Positions 40,453 through 51,026 are shown, counted from the stretch's first letter. The stretch: DNA of 64,000 nt from Bacteroidota bacterium (GCA_023391625.1 JAEWAN010000002.1:1-64000); one strand, 5' to 3'. Numbers and translations: made by a program. Notes: generated from the letters alone by a model not told the origin.

Positions 40453-41643
40453 TTATACTTTTCCGCTTTGCGATTGTTTTCGGTAGGCCAGCGGCGTCAA
40501 GCCATACTGCTTTTTGAAAACATTCTGGAAGTAGGGCTGACTGGAAAAACACAGATAATTGCTGATTTCCGCCAGGCTTTTGTCGCTGTAAGCCAGCAGG
40601 CTTTGTGCTTCTTCCAGTTTGCACTGCGTAATGTAGGCCCCCATGCCCATGCCGAGTTCTGCTTTGAAATGTTTCATCATGTACGAGGCGCTCCGGTTGA
40701 CATGAGCACAGGCGGACTCAATGGAAATGGGCTCATTTGTATGATTGCGTATGTACATCATGCAGCGGTACACCTCACTGGAAATACCGGCCGGAATATG
40801 GGCTTCGCGGCAGCGCTGACAAAAATCCAGAATCATGCTGTATTGAAGCTTGTCAATGTATTCGATCCGATCCAGTTGTTCGCACTCGCAAATGTAATAA
40901 TCGATGAGCTGATAGGTCTTTTCTACATCCAAGCCGCCAGGGATTGCAGCCATTGTGCCCACCTTTGTTACAAATCCGATGAAAATATTCTTTGCGTGAC
41001 GAAGGGGCGAGGCCGCCATTCGTCCCTCCCGAAGCGGCACATGGGAAGAAGCGAGAAAGCGCTTGAGCTTCTCTACGTCGCCATTTTTTATATGCTGATA
41101 GAGCTCCAGTTCAAAGTAATAGGAGTTGTGGAAGTTTTCTTCTTCCAGATCGGATACGCGATTTTCCAGTTGCTGTTCCCGCCGATTGCTCGTTTGAATC
41201 TCATTTTCCTGGAAAAGCGTTTCGATCTCAACCTCTTGACCATTGACAGCTCTGTGCAGAAGAACGAGGCAGTGGGCGAATTGTCGCTGCGTCAACAACG
41301 GAATAGAGCGCAAAAAGTCCAGGAATGTTTCGGATGTTTCTTGTGACATCGATAAGTGCTTCTTGATTTGATATAGGCGATCTGTGTCCATGGGTATGCT
41401 GAAGACAGGCCCCAAAAACAGATCATAATCGCTGCCTTCGATGTGGACGCGGCCAAAAATGGTGTCGGGAATATCTCCGCAAAAGCAAGGGTTTTGTTCG
41501 AGCGGAAACATTTCGCGGGTATAGTTCGGCGTGGAAGAAACAATGTCGTTGTAGGAACTGTATACGGCCACGCCGTTCTTTGTCAGCGTGATGGGAATAT
41601 TGGTGGCGGAATAAAAATGACGGCATAAATATAAATAGGTCAT
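40453..41643 (-). CDS. AraC family transcription regulator
   Basis: 396 residues from the ATG at 41643 (GGGAGAG upstream; longer in-frame ATGs have no site). The C-terminal 100 residues hold the two AraC helix-turn-helix units (ISIESACAHVNRSASYMMKHFKAELGMG, KSLAEISNYLCFSSQPYFQNVFKKQYGLTPLAYR). The N-terminal 280 residues are a sensor with a coiled-coil stretch (EQQLENRVSDLEEEN). It is divergent from the glycosidase operon across 222 bases, so it is the likely activator responding to the imported glycan. Confidence 0.92.
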   Translation of the reverse strand: MTYLYLCRHFYSATNIPITLTKNGVAVYSSYNDIVSSTPNYTREMFPLEQNPCFCGDIPDTIFGRVHIEGSDYDLFLGPVFSIPMDTDRLYQIKKHLSMSQETSETFLDFLRSIPLLTQRQFAHCLVLLHRAVNGQEVEIETLFQENEIQTSNRREQQLENRVSDLEEENFHNSYYFELELYQHIKNGDVEKLKRFLASSHVPLREGRMAASPLRHAKNIFIGFVTKVGTMAAIPGGLDVEKTYQLIDYYICECEQLDRIEYIDKLQYSMILDFCQRCREAHIPAGISSEVYRCMMYIRNHTNEPISIESACAHVNRSASYMMKHFKAELGMGMGAYITQCKLEEAQSLLAYSDKSLAEISNYLCFSSQPYFQNVFKKQYGLTPLAYRKQSQSGKV

Positions 41644-41865
41644 AGTGTATTCTCTCCCGGATGGCAAGCTGTAATGATGTGTGATTTCTATGATTTTGGT
41701 GTTCGTGCATTGAAAAAAACTGTGAATTATGTATTCTATTCTACAATCTGAAAAAGGATTTTGCAATCATTGAAAAGCTATACATGATATGATGAACGCA
41801 AATGGAGAAGGTCGCTCAGATCTGATCATAAACACAAGCAATAAAACAGGTAAAGGAAGGGTTCT

Positions 41866-44298
41866 ATGAAAAAGCATATCCGTATCGGCAAGACACAAAT
41901 TTGCCGTGGCGCGTTGGATTATTCGCATCTGCTGGATGCTCCAGCAGGAAAACATGGCTTTGTCAAGGTAAAAAACGGCCACTTCTACTTTGAGGACGGA
42001 ATGCGCGCGCGTTTTTTCGGCTTTAACATTGCTACCCGTTCTAATACGCCTGATCATGCCACCGCCGAAAAGCTGGCCGCACATTTTGCCAGCATGGGGG
42101 TCAATGTGATCCGCCTGCACGCAGTGGATGCCCCCATCGGTGAGGAGCCTGCCAGTTGGAGCAGTTGCGAGGAAGCGCCCTTCCTGGACTATCCGTCGGG
42201 ATCCAGCCGCCAGTTTGGCCCCGAAGGGCTAGATCGTTTTGAATATCTTGTGGCAAAATTGGAAGAAAAGGGCATCTATCTGCATGTCGATCTGATCGTT
42301 GCCCGGCAATTCGTAGAGGGGGACGAGCTGGAATATCCGGGCGGTGCGCCCTCCTGCATCAAGCGGTACTGCCTGTACAATGAGCGCCTCATCGAGCTAC
42401 AAAAAGAATACGCCAAAGCAGTGCTATGCCATGTGAATCCCTATACCGGACGCGCGCTGGTGGATGACCCGGCGGTCATCACGGTGCAGATTAACAATGA
42501 GGATACGGCCATCAAGGGGAATATGGGTGCAGATGCCGGCGAAGAGATGAAGCCTTACCGAGAGGAAGTACAGCGGAGGTTCAACCACTTCCTGCTGGCA
42601 AAGTATCACACTCGGGAAAAGCTGGCCAAGGCATGGACCTGGAATGGATGCTGTGCGTTGGGTGAGGAGGAAGATCCTGCAGAAGGAACAGTTCGCGGAA
42701 TTGAGGGTGGCTTTTATCAGCCGATCAACGACCCGAACGGTGACTGGAACGCCCCGGAGGGCCCGGCCCGGTATGCAGACTTTATGGAATTTGGCACCTG
42801 GATGAATCGCCGCTTCTACCAGGATATGCGGGATTACTTGCGTTCCCTGGGCGTGAAGGTGCCTATTGTGACCAGCAACCTGATCGCCGGAGCCGCGGAT
42901 GTCTATGGGCATACGGACGGCGACCTGATGGAGAATAACAGCTACTTCAACCATCCGTTGCTCCCGGTGCAGGGAGATACCTACCTGGTCGCCGGACCTG
43001 CTGAACTCGTTTCCAGCAATCCGCTGACCATGCAGCGGGGGATCGGCGCGATGGCGACCACGTTGCTGAGTTTGGCTTCCGTGGCCATCGTCAAGGGAAA
43101 GCCGTTCATACTTAGCGAGTGGAATGAATATGGGCTGCACCCCTTCCATTCCACCGCGCTTGTGCAGACGGCGGCCTACGCCTGCCTGAATGACTGGGAC
43201 GGGCTGATCCTGTACAACCATCACACATCCGAACATGCGGATGATCAGCCTGATGATGAAATCCGGAGTGTCTTTGATGTCTACAATGATCCCGCTGTGA
43301 TCTGTCAGTGGGGATTTGCGTCCGCCATGTTCCTCAAAGGCCTGGTTTCGGAGGCCCGCCGTTGTGTGGATGTGGTATACACCCAAAATGATTGGCGTAC
43401 CCTTCCGAACTTCCACTCGATGCCCATGACCTTCTTCCCCTATGTGACTTCGATGCGCAATGTCTTTTTGGATGGCGGCGACGCGTACAAGGGCAATGCG
43501 GATGTGGCGGTCAACGCCGGATACTTGAACGGTACCGATCTGAGCGAGGCGCAGCACGGGGTGTACTACGCGTGGTCGCGTTTCCGTGATGCTCAGCGCC
43601 GTTATCCGGAGGAACAGCGCCTGGCCTTGGCTGCCAAAGGGACGGAAGAACTGGAACCTGGTGTTCATTGGGGCAAACAAGCACTGGTTTTTGACGACAT
43701 TCAGGCAGCTTCCGCAGGCGGCGACTATCGCCACCTGGCAGAACTTTTCACCACGGCGCTGCGGAAATGGGATTTGCTGCCGGAGAATGCCGGTTATGTA
43801 GACGGCGCGTTGGTTTCTGATACAGGCGAGCTGGTATTCGATCCCGATCATGCCCGTTTTGCGGTGCGTACCCCCACTTGCGGCTATTTCAGCGGTAAAC
43901 CGGAAGATACGGTGGTACTGAGCGAGGCCGTCCGAGCACGGGTAAAGAATGAACGCATCTCGATGGCTCTAATCGCTAAAAACGAAGCTCCGCTGGAGGA
44001 AACGCAAGAGTTTATTCTGACCGCAATGGGACAGAGCGGTATGGATCAGACCGCCATGGGCCCTGGCCCTGAACTGATGGGAATTCCGTTCACGGCGGTG
44101 ACCTTTGCCGGAAAATTGTATGTCGAGACGCTGGAAGGCGAGATCCTTGTCAAGGCGCGTCGGGCGCGGCTGGAGACTTTGGACACCGAAGGCAATACGC
44201 TCGCCGTGATGGAGGACGAGAGCCAGACCGGCGAGATCTGTTTTGCACTGGATGGCAGCGTTGCGAGCGTTCAATATCATCTGATACTGCAGGCATAA
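41866..44298 (+). CDS. clan GH-A glycoside hydrolase (GH5-like)
   Basis: 810 residues, AAGGAAGGG before the ATG. A TIM-barrel glycosidase: FFGFNIATRSNTP, FASMGVNVIRLHAVD, acid/base candidate in VQINNED (about residue 215) and nucleophile candidate in FILSEWNEYG (about 425). The C-terminal 250 residues are probably beta-sandwich. No signal peptide, so cytoplasmic. Exact family cannot be given; GH5 relatives with similar architecture act on beta-mannosides, beta-glucosides or beta-galactosides. First gene of the locus, facing the AraC regulator. Confidence 0.75.
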   Translation: MKKHIRIGKTQICRGALDYSHLLDAPAGKHGFVKVKNGHFYFEDGMRARFFGFNIATRSNTPDHATAEKLAAHFASMGVNVIRLHAVDAPIGEEPASWSSCEEAPFLDYPSGSSRQFGPEGLDRFEYLVAKLEEKGIYLHVDLIVARQFVEGDELEYPGGAPSCIKRYCLYNERLIELQKEYAKAVLCHVNPYTGRALVDDPAVITVQINNEDTAIKGNMGADAGEEMKPYREEVQRRFNHFLLAKYHTREKLAKAWTWNGCCALGEEEDPAEGTVRGIEGGFYQPINDPNGDWNAPEGPARYADFMEFGTWMNRRFYQDMRDYLRSLGVKVPIVTSNLIAGAADVYGHTDGDLMENNSYFNHPLLPVQGDTYLVAGPAELVSSNPLTMQRGIGAMATTLLSLASVAIVKGKPFILSEWNEYGLHPFHSTALVQTAAYACLNDWDGLILYNHHTSEHADDQPDDEIRSVFDVYNDPAVICQWGFASAMFLKGLVSEARRCVDVVYTQNDWRTLPNFHSMPMTFFPYVTSMRNVFLDGGDAYKGNADVAVNAGYLNGTDLSEAQHGVYYAWSRFRDAQRRYPEEQRLALAAKGTEELEPGVHWGKQALVFDDIQAASAGGDYRHLAELFTTALRKWDLLPENAGYVDGALVSDTGELVFDPDHARFAVRTPTCGYFSGKPEDTVVLSEAVRARVKNERISMALIAKNEAPLEETQEFILTAMGQSGMDQTAMGPGPELMGIPFTAVTFAGKLYVETLEGEILVKARRARLETLDTEGNTLAVMEDESQTGEICFALDGSVASVQYHLILQA

Positions 44299-44313
44299 GG
44301 CGAGGAGGTTAAC

Positions 44314-46626
44314 ATGACGAATCAGAACCCTCTTTATACATTTGCAGGCGAAACGGACGATTGCTGCGTTTTGCGTCCTGACCCGCCCCGTCATTGGTAT
44401 AACTATTTGTGGAACGAGGACCGATACTGTGCGCAGATTTCGCAGCTGGGCCATGGCCGCAGTTACTACCTGAGCGAGCGGGCAGATATGTGCCAGATCA
44501 ACAGCGACAGCGCCCGGTATCTCTATCTGCGAGACGATGAGGACAATGTGAGCTGGAATCTAGGCTTTGGGCCGCTGAATACTCCGGTGGAAGACTACGA
44601 GTGCCGCCATGGCATTGGATTCAGTCGGCTTGCGGCGAAGAAAAACGGAATTGCCGGCAGCTGGGAAATTTTTGTGCCGAAGTCCGGCCATCATGAAGTG
44701 TGGTGCGTAAAGCTGCGCAATGAGAGTAATCGGCCTCGCAGGATCAGCCTGTTTTCTGCAGTAAGCTTTGCGCTGGAGGGATTTTCCTACCCGCGTTACT
44801 ACGAGATGTACCGCTGTATACAAACCACCTTTGATCAGCAGCTTAATGGTGTTTATTGTGACTCGGCTCATCCCTTTGCGCCGCATGGATTATATCATGG
44901 CTTCTTGGCCAGCACCGATCCCGTGGCGGCTTTTGATGGCGACCTGAATGCGTTCTGCGGTTCGGTCAACACCCTGACCCAGCCGGATGCCTCGACCACT
45001 GCTTTGTTTGCTAGACCGGACGTGGTCGTGCAGGGGCGCGACTGTACCAATTCCACGGCCGCCCTGTTCATTGCGGGCGGCGTGCTGCAGAACAAGTGGG
45101 AACTTGCCCCCGGCGAAGAGCATCAAATGCGGGTGGTATTCGGCATTGCCGCCGACCGAAAGGACGCGCAACAGGTGTTGGAACGCTACCGGTCTGAGGA
45201 ACTCACTCGCCAAATGTTTGAACAAGCGCAAAGAGCCTGCCGTGAAAAATACAGCAGTTTACAGGTACAGACGCCCGATGAAAAGATTGACCGCCTGATG
45301 AATCAATGGGTGCAAAAACAGGTGGACTTCTGCATCGTAGGGAAAAAAGGTGTGCGAGACAATCTACAGATTGCGGTGGCGCTGCTAAATTATCGACCCG
45401 ATAAAGCCCGGGAGGAGATACTGGAATGTCTCCGTCATCAGTTCCGGGACGGTCATGCGGTGTTGACCTGGTATCCCTATGACGATACCCGCTACTCCGA
45501 TCAGCCGTTCTGGATCATCTGGGCTGTATGTGAACTCGTGAAGGAGACCGGCGACTTGGGCGTACTGGACAAGCCGGTGGAATGGCAGGATGGAGGCAGC
45601 GACGCCGTTTGGCGGCATGTGCAGGCAGCAGCGGAACGTCTGGCAGGAGACAAGGGTGCCCATGGCCTTGTGAAGCTTTTTTTTGCCGACTGGAACGATG
45701 CGCTTAATATCACTGACGATCCCGAAGCAGAATCGGTCATGCTTTCTCACCAGTTCTGTCTGGCGCTTAGAGAATTGGCCGTCCTGGCTGACAAGCGGCA
45801 GGATTCGGTTTTTGCCGACTGGTGCCGTCAAGAGTATGACACGGTGAAAAATGCCATCAACCGGTACGCGTGGGACGGTGAATGGTATGCTCGGGCTCTG
45901 AGCAAAAAGGGCGATGTGGGCGTGCGTGACAGCCAGGGAAGCAAGATCTATCTGAATGCCCAAACCTGGGCGGTGCTCAGCGGTGTGGCTGACGGAGACC
46001 GGTTGCCCAAGGTGCTGGCGGCGGTGGACAGCATGGAGAGGGATTTTGGTTTTCCCCTCAACGATCCTCCTTATGCACAGTATGACCCGCACGTGGGCCG
46101 CATGTCTGGGATGTTGCCGGGCCTCTTTGAAAACGGCGGCGTTTATTGCCACGCCACCGGTTTTAAGATTTTGATGGATTGTTGCATGGGCCGGGCGGAT
46201 AAGGCGGTGCAGACATTGAAAAAAATCATGCCGGACAGCGAGGTAAATCCAAGTGCGCGGTCGGGAGCGGAGCCGTATGTGTTCACCAACTGCTACGCAT
46301 CCCATTCTGGATATTTCGGCAGAAGCTATCAATCCTGGACCACTGGAACATCTGCGTGGTGTTTGATGGGATTGTACGAAGGGGTTTTGGGTCTGCACCG
46401 TACCTATGCGGGGCTGCGCGTTGCCCCTTGCTTCCCGTCGCATTGGGAACATGCTGAAGTGATACGACATTTCCGCGGTGCGGAATACCACATAGTTTAC
46501 AGCAATCCCCGTCATCTGGAACGGGGAAGCGCATCGGTCACTGTGGATGGTAAATCTTGCCTTGACGGACTTCTGCCGGACTTTGCGGACGGAAAGAGGC
46601 ATGAGGTCGTGGTTCTGTTTGACTGA
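44314..46626 (+). CDS. GH94-type glycoside phosphorylase
   Basis: 770 residues, 15 bases after the previous gene. GH94 marks: RDNLQIAVALLNYRPDKAREEILECL, the acid catalyst in LFFADWNDALN (about residue 460), ESVMLSHQFCLALRELA, PGLFENGGVYCHATGF, and TGTSAWCLMGLYEGVLGLHRTYAGLRVAPC near the end. It would split a beta-linked disaccharide with phosphate, giving a sugar-1-phosphate and saving ATP. The linkage (cellobiose, laminaribiose, or glucosyl-rhamnose) cannot be told from sequence. Cytoplasmic; no signal peptide. Confidence 0.88.
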   Translation: MTNQNPLYTFAGETDDCCVLRPDPPRHWYNYLWNEDRYCAQISQLGHGRSYYLSERADMCQINSDSARYLYLRDDEDNVSWNLGFGPLNTPVEDYECRHGIGFSRLAAKKNGIAGSWEIFVPKSGHHEVWCVKLRNESNRPRRISLFSAVSFALEGFSYPRYYEMYRCIQTTFDQQLNGVYCDSAHPFAPHGLYHGFLASTDPVAAFDGDLNAFCGSVNTLTQPDASTTALFARPDVVVQGRDCTNSTAALFIAGGVLQNKWELAPGEEHQMRVVFGIAADRKDAQQVLERYRSEELTRQMFEQAQRACREKYSSLQVQTPDEKIDRLMNQWVQKQVDFCIVGKKGVRDNLQIAVALLNYRPDKAREEILECLRHQFRDGHAVLTWYPYDDTRYSDQPFWIIWAVCELVKETGDLGVLDKPVEWQDGGSDAVWRHVQAAAERLAGDKGAHGLVKLFFADWNDALNITDDPEAESVMLSHQFCLALRELAVLADKRQDSVFADWCRQEYDTVKNAINRYAWDGEWYARALSKKGDVGVRDSQGSKIYLNAQTWAVLSGVADGDRLPKVLAAVDSMERDFGFPLNDPPYAQYDPHVGRMSGMLPGLFENGGVYCHATGFKILMDCCMGRADKAVQTLKKIMPDSEVNPSARSGAEPYVFTNCYASHSGYFGRSYQSWTTGTSAWCLMGLYEGVLGLHRTYAGLRVAPCFPSHWEHAEVIRHFRGAEYHIVYSNPRHLERGSASVTVDGKSCLDGLLPDFADGKRHEVVVLFD

Positions 46627-46739
46627 TATATATAGAAAATTACAATTTTATGCCTGATATAGAAATACTTCTGTGCGAAATGACTGTAATATGAATACAG
46701 AAAGTGAACCGGCAACGGAAAACAGACAGGAGGATACAT
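46627..46739 (+). other. gap before transporter gene
   Basis: 113 A+T-rich bases with possible -10 words (TATAGA, TAATAT) but no convincing -35/-10 pair; no terminator. It may hold a promoter for the transporter or simply be spacer. Confidence 0.3.
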
Positions 46740-48161
46740 ATGGCACAAACAAAGACAGCAGACCGCTTTGACAGCGCTGGCGCCCGGCGGGTGATGCGCA
46801 AGCGGGACTATTTTGCGGATTTCAGCGGTCAGATGGCGCTGGGCCTGATGGCAAACCTGGTGGGGCAGCTGAGCTATTTTTACACGGATAAGGTCGGCAT
46901 CGCGACGCTGAGCGTCGGTATTGTCATGGCGGTGTCCAAGGTGATTGATGCGTTGACAGACGTTATCGCCGGTTATATCATCGACCACTCCAAAGGTGGC
47001 GACCACAAATACAACAAATGGATGGGAGCGCAGGCAATTCCGGCGGCAATCATTGTGCTGCTGATGTTTACGGTGCCTATTCAGGCCGGCCAGCTTCCAG
47101 CAGTGATTTATGTCCTTGTGACCAACCTGCTGCTGTCCGCCGTGTTCTACACATTTATTGCGACGCCCTTCTCGGCAATCATGGTGGTGCGCACCCGCAG
47201 CCTGGCAGAGCGTGGCAGCATGGGCCTGATTCGTGCGGTGGGCAACTATGGTGCGGGCATGATTATCTCCATCGCCACCGTGCCGGTTACCAGTGCGCTG
47301 GGCGGTACGCAGAACGCCTGGATCAAGTACGGCGCGGTGCTGGCGCTGCTGGTGCTGCTTTTGTTCGGTATTTGCTGGAACAACAACCGCAAAGCGAAGT
47401 ACGCCTGCGACTATGAAGACGATGTGGCGGCTGTGGAAGAAGAGGAGACGCCTGTTCCGTTCCTGCAAGCCGTGACGATGCTGTTCAAAAACAAGTATTG
47501 GGTAATCGTACTGGCCTTTAACCTGATTACTGCGATCACCAATGCGGTGGCCGCATCCGGTGGCACCTATTATTGCCGCTGGATCTTCGGCGACGAGACA
47601 CTGGTCGGCCTCATCGGCGCAGCAGGGCTGTTGGCCACCGCGGCGGGATTTGCCCTCTCGCAGCCGATTATTTCGAAGCTCGGAGTCCAAAAGACCATTT
47701 CTGTCAGCCTGTTGGGGGCGGCCCTGTTTGCCGGCATCCGCTGCTTGGCGCCGACCAACTTTATCATGTATGTAGTCACCAGTCTGCTGGGCAGCTTTGT
47801 GCAGATCCCCATGATGAGCCTGTACGGTGTGCTGACCGCCATGACCGTGGACTACAACGAATGGAAATATGACCGCAAGATGGTAGCGATGTCCGGTGGT
47901 GCTATCGGCTTCGGCAACAAGGTGGGCAATGGCCTGGGCGCGCTGGTACTCATGATCTTCCTGACTCTCGGCAGTTACGACGCTACACTGGAGGTGGCCA
48001 CCACCTCCATGACCTGGTCCATCTACGCCTTCTCCAACTTCATGCCTGTGGTCATCAACCTGCTGATGTTCTTCATCTTCCGTGGCTTTGATCTGGAAGC
48101 AAAACTTCCGAAGATGCGTGAAGAAGTCGCGGCGAGAAAGGCTGCTGGCAACGAGACCTAA
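46740..48161 (+). CDS. GPH family sugar:cation symporter
   Basis: 473 residues, CAGGAGG before ATG 46740. About 12 membrane helices; N-terminal DFSGQMALGLMANLVGQLSYFYTDKVG, VIDALTDVIAGYIIDHSKGG and later MTVDYNEWKYDRKMVAMSGGAIGFGNKVGNGLG are the glycoside-pentoside-hexuronide (GPH/MelB-like) motifs. It would import the glycoside or disaccharide with Na+ or H+. As the only transporter in the locus it supports intracellular degradation. Confidence 0.92.
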   Translation: MAQTKTADRFDSAGARRVMRKRDYFADFSGQMALGLMANLVGQLSYFYTDKVGIATLSVGIVMAVSKVIDALTDVIAGYIIDHSKGGDHKYNKWMGAQAIPAAIIVLLMFTVPIQAGQLPAVIYVLVTNLLLSAVFYTFIATPFSAIMVVRTRSLAERGSMGLIRAVGNYGAGMIISIATVPVTSALGGTQNAWIKYGAVLALLVLLLFGICWNNNRKAKYACDYEDDVAAVEEEETPVPFLQAVTMLFKNKYWVIVLAFNLITAITNAVAASGGTYYCRWIFGDETLVGLIGAAGLLATAAGFALSQPIISKLGVQKTISVSLLGAALFAGIRCLAPTNFIMYVVTSLLGSFVQIPMMSLYGVLTAMTVDYNEWKYDRKMVAMSGGAIGFGNKVGNGLGALVLMIFLTLGSYDATLEVATTSMTWSIYAFSNFMPVVINLLMFFIFRGFDLEAKLPKMREEVAARKAAGNET

Positions 48162-48192
48162 CAAACAAAACGACCCAAAAGAACAAAGTGTG

Positions 48193-48229
48193 GGCCGGTG
48201 TGCCGGAAACTCCGGCACACCGGCCTTTT
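48193..48229 (+). terminator. strong terminator between transporter and rhamnosidase
   Basis: A 14-bp perfect stem (GGCCGGTGTGCCGG with CCGGCACACCGGCC), loop AAACT, followed by TTTT. It divides the locus into two units or sets relative expression. Confidence 0.93.
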
Positions 48230-48249
48230 GAAATGTAGGAGGCAGAGCG

Positions 48250-51012
48250 ATGAAACTGTCAGATTTTCGCCTTGAATATCGGGAAAGTCCCAAGGGGCTG
48301 GCGATATCCAGGCCGCGTTTTTCCTGGAAGATCCATTCTGAACACAAAAATACGCTGCAAACGTCCTGGAAGCTTGCTGTGACAGGACCGCAGGGTATGG
48401 TGTGGGACAGCGGCGTGCGGGAAAGCGACCAGTCGGTACTGGTGGAGTATGCCGGCGCGCCGCTGGCGGAGGAGACCACGTACACTGTTCAGCTGTTCGT
48501 AACGAACAACCATGGTGAAACTGCCGAGGCAAAAGCAAGTTTCACCACCGGCGTATTGGATCCTCGCCACTTTACGGCCAAAATGATCACGCACAATTTT
48601 CCCCCGGAGATGACGGCTTGTCCGGTGTTTATCCGGCGATTTGCGCTGTGTGGCTCTGTCAAAACGGCTCACCTTTATGTCACTGCCCACGGGGTGTATG
48701 AAGCATCACTCAATGGGCGACGGATCGGCGATGGATACTTGGCGCCTGGCTGGACGGACTACCATAAGATTCTGCAATACCAGTATTACGACGTGACGGA
48801 GCAACTGTGTCCAGAAGCGGAAAATACTCTGGAACTGACGGTGGCAGACGGCTGGTATAAGGGGCCGCTGAGCTGGGACTGTATCCCTAACCGCTACGGT
48901 GACCGGGTAGGCGTCTGGGCGCAGCTGAACATTCTGTATGCAGATGGCCGCCGCGAAACGCTGGTCACCGATGCTGACGGCCAATGGACGGTGCGCACCG
49001 GAGCAATCCGTTACAGTGAACTTTACATGGGCGAGACGGTAGACACCACCGCATCTGATTTTGAGGCGGGCCAGGTGTGTGCTGTATCGCCGGAAGTCTT
49101 TGATCCCGCTACGTTGACGCCGCAGGTCAACGAACCGGTACGCATCACCCAGCGATTGAAACCGGTGCGCATTTTTAAGGATCCGGCAGGTCGGCAAATC
49201 GTGGATTTTGGGCAGAACCTTAGCGGCTTTGTGGAACTGCATGTAAAGGGGGCGCAGGGACAAAAGGTGACGTTGCGTCACGCCGAGGTGCTGGACCGGG
49301 AAGGCAATTTCTATCCGGATACCCTGCGGCAGGCCAAGAGCGAGGATGTCTTTATACTCAACGGCGAAGAACAGGTGCTGCATCCCCATTTCACATTCCA
49401 TGGATTCCGTTACGTAGAGGCGGTAGGGCTGGACGAACCGCGGCCGGAAATGTTCCAGGCCTGTGTGCTGCACAGCGATATGCGCCAGACGGGATTTTTC
49501 CATTGTTCGAACGAAAAAGTGAATCGGCTGCAGCAGAATATCAGCTGGAGCCTGCGGGACAATTTCGTAGATATCCCCACCGATTGCCCCCAGCGTGACG
49601 AACGCCTAGGCTGGATGGGGGATGCCCAGGTCTTCTCTTGGACGGCGGCTTTCAATCGGGAGACTGCACTCTTTTTTACCAAATGGATGCGGGACGTGTC
49701 CGCTGCCTCCTCGCTGGAAAACGGCGTGCCGCACATCGTGCCGGATATTCAGGGAACCTTCAGTTCCGCCGCATGGAGCGACGCCGCCGTTATCATCCCC
49801 TGGGTCGTGTGGCGCACCTACGGTGACCGGCGCATTCTGGAAGAAAACTGGACCTGCATGCACCAATGGGTGGACTACATCACAGCCCATACCAACGAAA
49901 ACGGCCTGTGGATGACGAACTATCAATACGGCGACTGGCTGGCTCTGGACCGGGAGCGGGGTGAAGGCAGCGTAGGTGCTACCGATGTTTACCTGGTTGC
50001 CAACGCTTACTATATTTATGTTACCGGCCTGGTAGCCGAAACCGCCAGGGTGCTGGGTAAGGAAGCTGAGGCCAAACAGTACACGGCGCTGCGCGACAAA
50101 ACGCTCGCCTCTTTCCAGCAGGAATACTATACCCCGCGCGGGCGCATCGTCAGCGAGACCCAGACGGGCTGTGTGCTCTCGCTGCATTTTGGATTGGCAG
50201 AGGAAAAACATCGCCCCGGCATCCTCAAAGCGCTGACCACCAATATCGAAAACCACAAAAACCATCTTACCACCGGGTTTGTGGGTACGCCCTATCTGTG
50301 CCACGCCCTGTCTGACGGCGGTGCCCATGAAGCAGCAGCCATGCTCTTTATGCGCGAGGATCTGCCCTCCTGGCTGTACGCGGTGAACAAGGGCGCGACG
50401 ACCTTGTGGGAAAAGTGGGACGCCATTTTGCCAGACGACACCATGCAGGATCCGGGCCTCAACTCGATGAACCACTATGCAAATGGTGCCATCGGAGACT
50501 GGATGTACCGCAAAATCGGCGGCATCAACGAGACAGAGGCCGGCTATCGCCGTTTTGTGATACGGCCGCGCTTTGTGCGCGGCATCGAGGAGGTGGACTG
50601 CCGGTTGGAGACACCCTATGGCCGCATCGTCAGCCGGTGGGCGTGCCGTGGCGGCGTCATCCGCGTTGAGGTCACGGTGCCGGCCAATACCCGCGCAGTG
50701 CTGTACCTGCCGGAAAAATCGGACAAGGAAGCCATAGAACTGGGTTCTGGAACCTATCTTTACGAATATCCCACCTCCACCGATCTGCGTGGGCTACAGT
50801 TTACACTGGACAGCACACTGGGAGATATCATGGCGGAGCCATTGGGGCTGCAGCTGCTGACCCAATATGCGCCGGAGCTTGTCAACAACCCGATGATCGA
50901 ATACGCTAAGCGCATGACACTGGCCGAAGGTATCAGTTCGGCGCCGCAGATCCGTCCGCTTTATGAAATGGTGCTTAGTGCGCTGAATGCACACCCCGCA
51001 ACGGAAAATTGA
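48250..51012 (+). CDS. GH78 alpha-L-rhamnosidase
   Basis: 920 residues. N-terminal beta-sandwich domains (SDFRLEYRESPKGLAISRPRFSW), then the (alpha/alpha)6 barrel with PTDCPQRDERLGWMGDAQVFSW, which carries the general acid Glu/Asp region, SWTAAFN, NYQYGDWLAL and TTLWEKWDAI, and a C-terminal beta domain. It removes terminal alpha-L-rhamnose by inversion. No signal peptide. GGAGG upstream. Presence of this enzyme defines the likely substrates: rhamnosylated plant glycosides (flavonoid rutinosides, saponins) or rhamnogalacturonan fragments. Confidence 0.95.
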   Translation: MKLSDFRLEYRESPKGLAISRPRFSWKIHSEHKNTLQTSWKLAVTGPQGMVWDSGVRESDQSVLVEYAGAPLAEETTYTVQLFVTNNHGETAEAKASFTTGVLDPRHFTAKMITHNFPPEMTACPVFIRRFALCGSVKTAHLYVTAHGVYEASLNGRRIGDGYLAPGWTDYHKILQYQYYDVTEQLCPEAENTLELTVADGWYKGPLSWDCIPNRYGDRVGVWAQLNILYADGRRETLVTDADGQWTVRTGAIRYSELYMGETVDTTASDFEAGQVCAVSPEVFDPATLTPQVNEPVRITQRLKPVRIFKDPAGRQIVDFGQNLSGFVELHVKGAQGQKVTLRHAEVLDREGNFYPDTLRQAKSEDVFILNGEEQVLHPHFTFHGFRYVEAVGLDEPRPEMFQACVLHSDMRQTGFFHCSNEKVNRLQQNISWSLRDNFVDIPTDCPQRDERLGWMGDAQVFSWTAAFNRETALFFTKWMRDVSAASSLENGVPHIVPDIQGTFSSAAWSDAAVIIPWVVWRTYGDRRILEENWTCMHQWVDYITAHTNENGLWMTNYQYGDWLALDRERGEGSVGATDVYLVANAYYIYVTGLVAETARVLGKEAEAKQYTALRDKTLASFQQEYYTPRGRIVSETQTGCVLSLHFGLAEEKHRPGILKALTTNIENHKNHLTTGFVGTPYLCHALSDGGAHEAAAMLFMREDLPSWLYAVNKGATTLWEKWDAILPDDTMQDPGLNSMNHYANGAIGDWMYRKIGGINETEAGYRRFVIRPRFVRGIEEVDCRLETPYGRIVSRWACRGGVIRVEVTVPANTRAVLYLPEKSDKEAIELGSGTYLYEYPTSTDLRGLQFTLDSTLGDIMAEPLGLQLLTQYAPELVNNPMIEYAKRMTLAEGISSAPQIRPLYEMVLSALNAHPATEN

Positions 51013-51026
51013 AAAGAGGAATCAAT

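Noticed and set aside
46512..48485. 657-residue minus-strand frame across the transporter gene
   Set aside because: His/Gln-rich composition typical of an antisense shadow; the GPH transporter on the plus strand has clear motifs.
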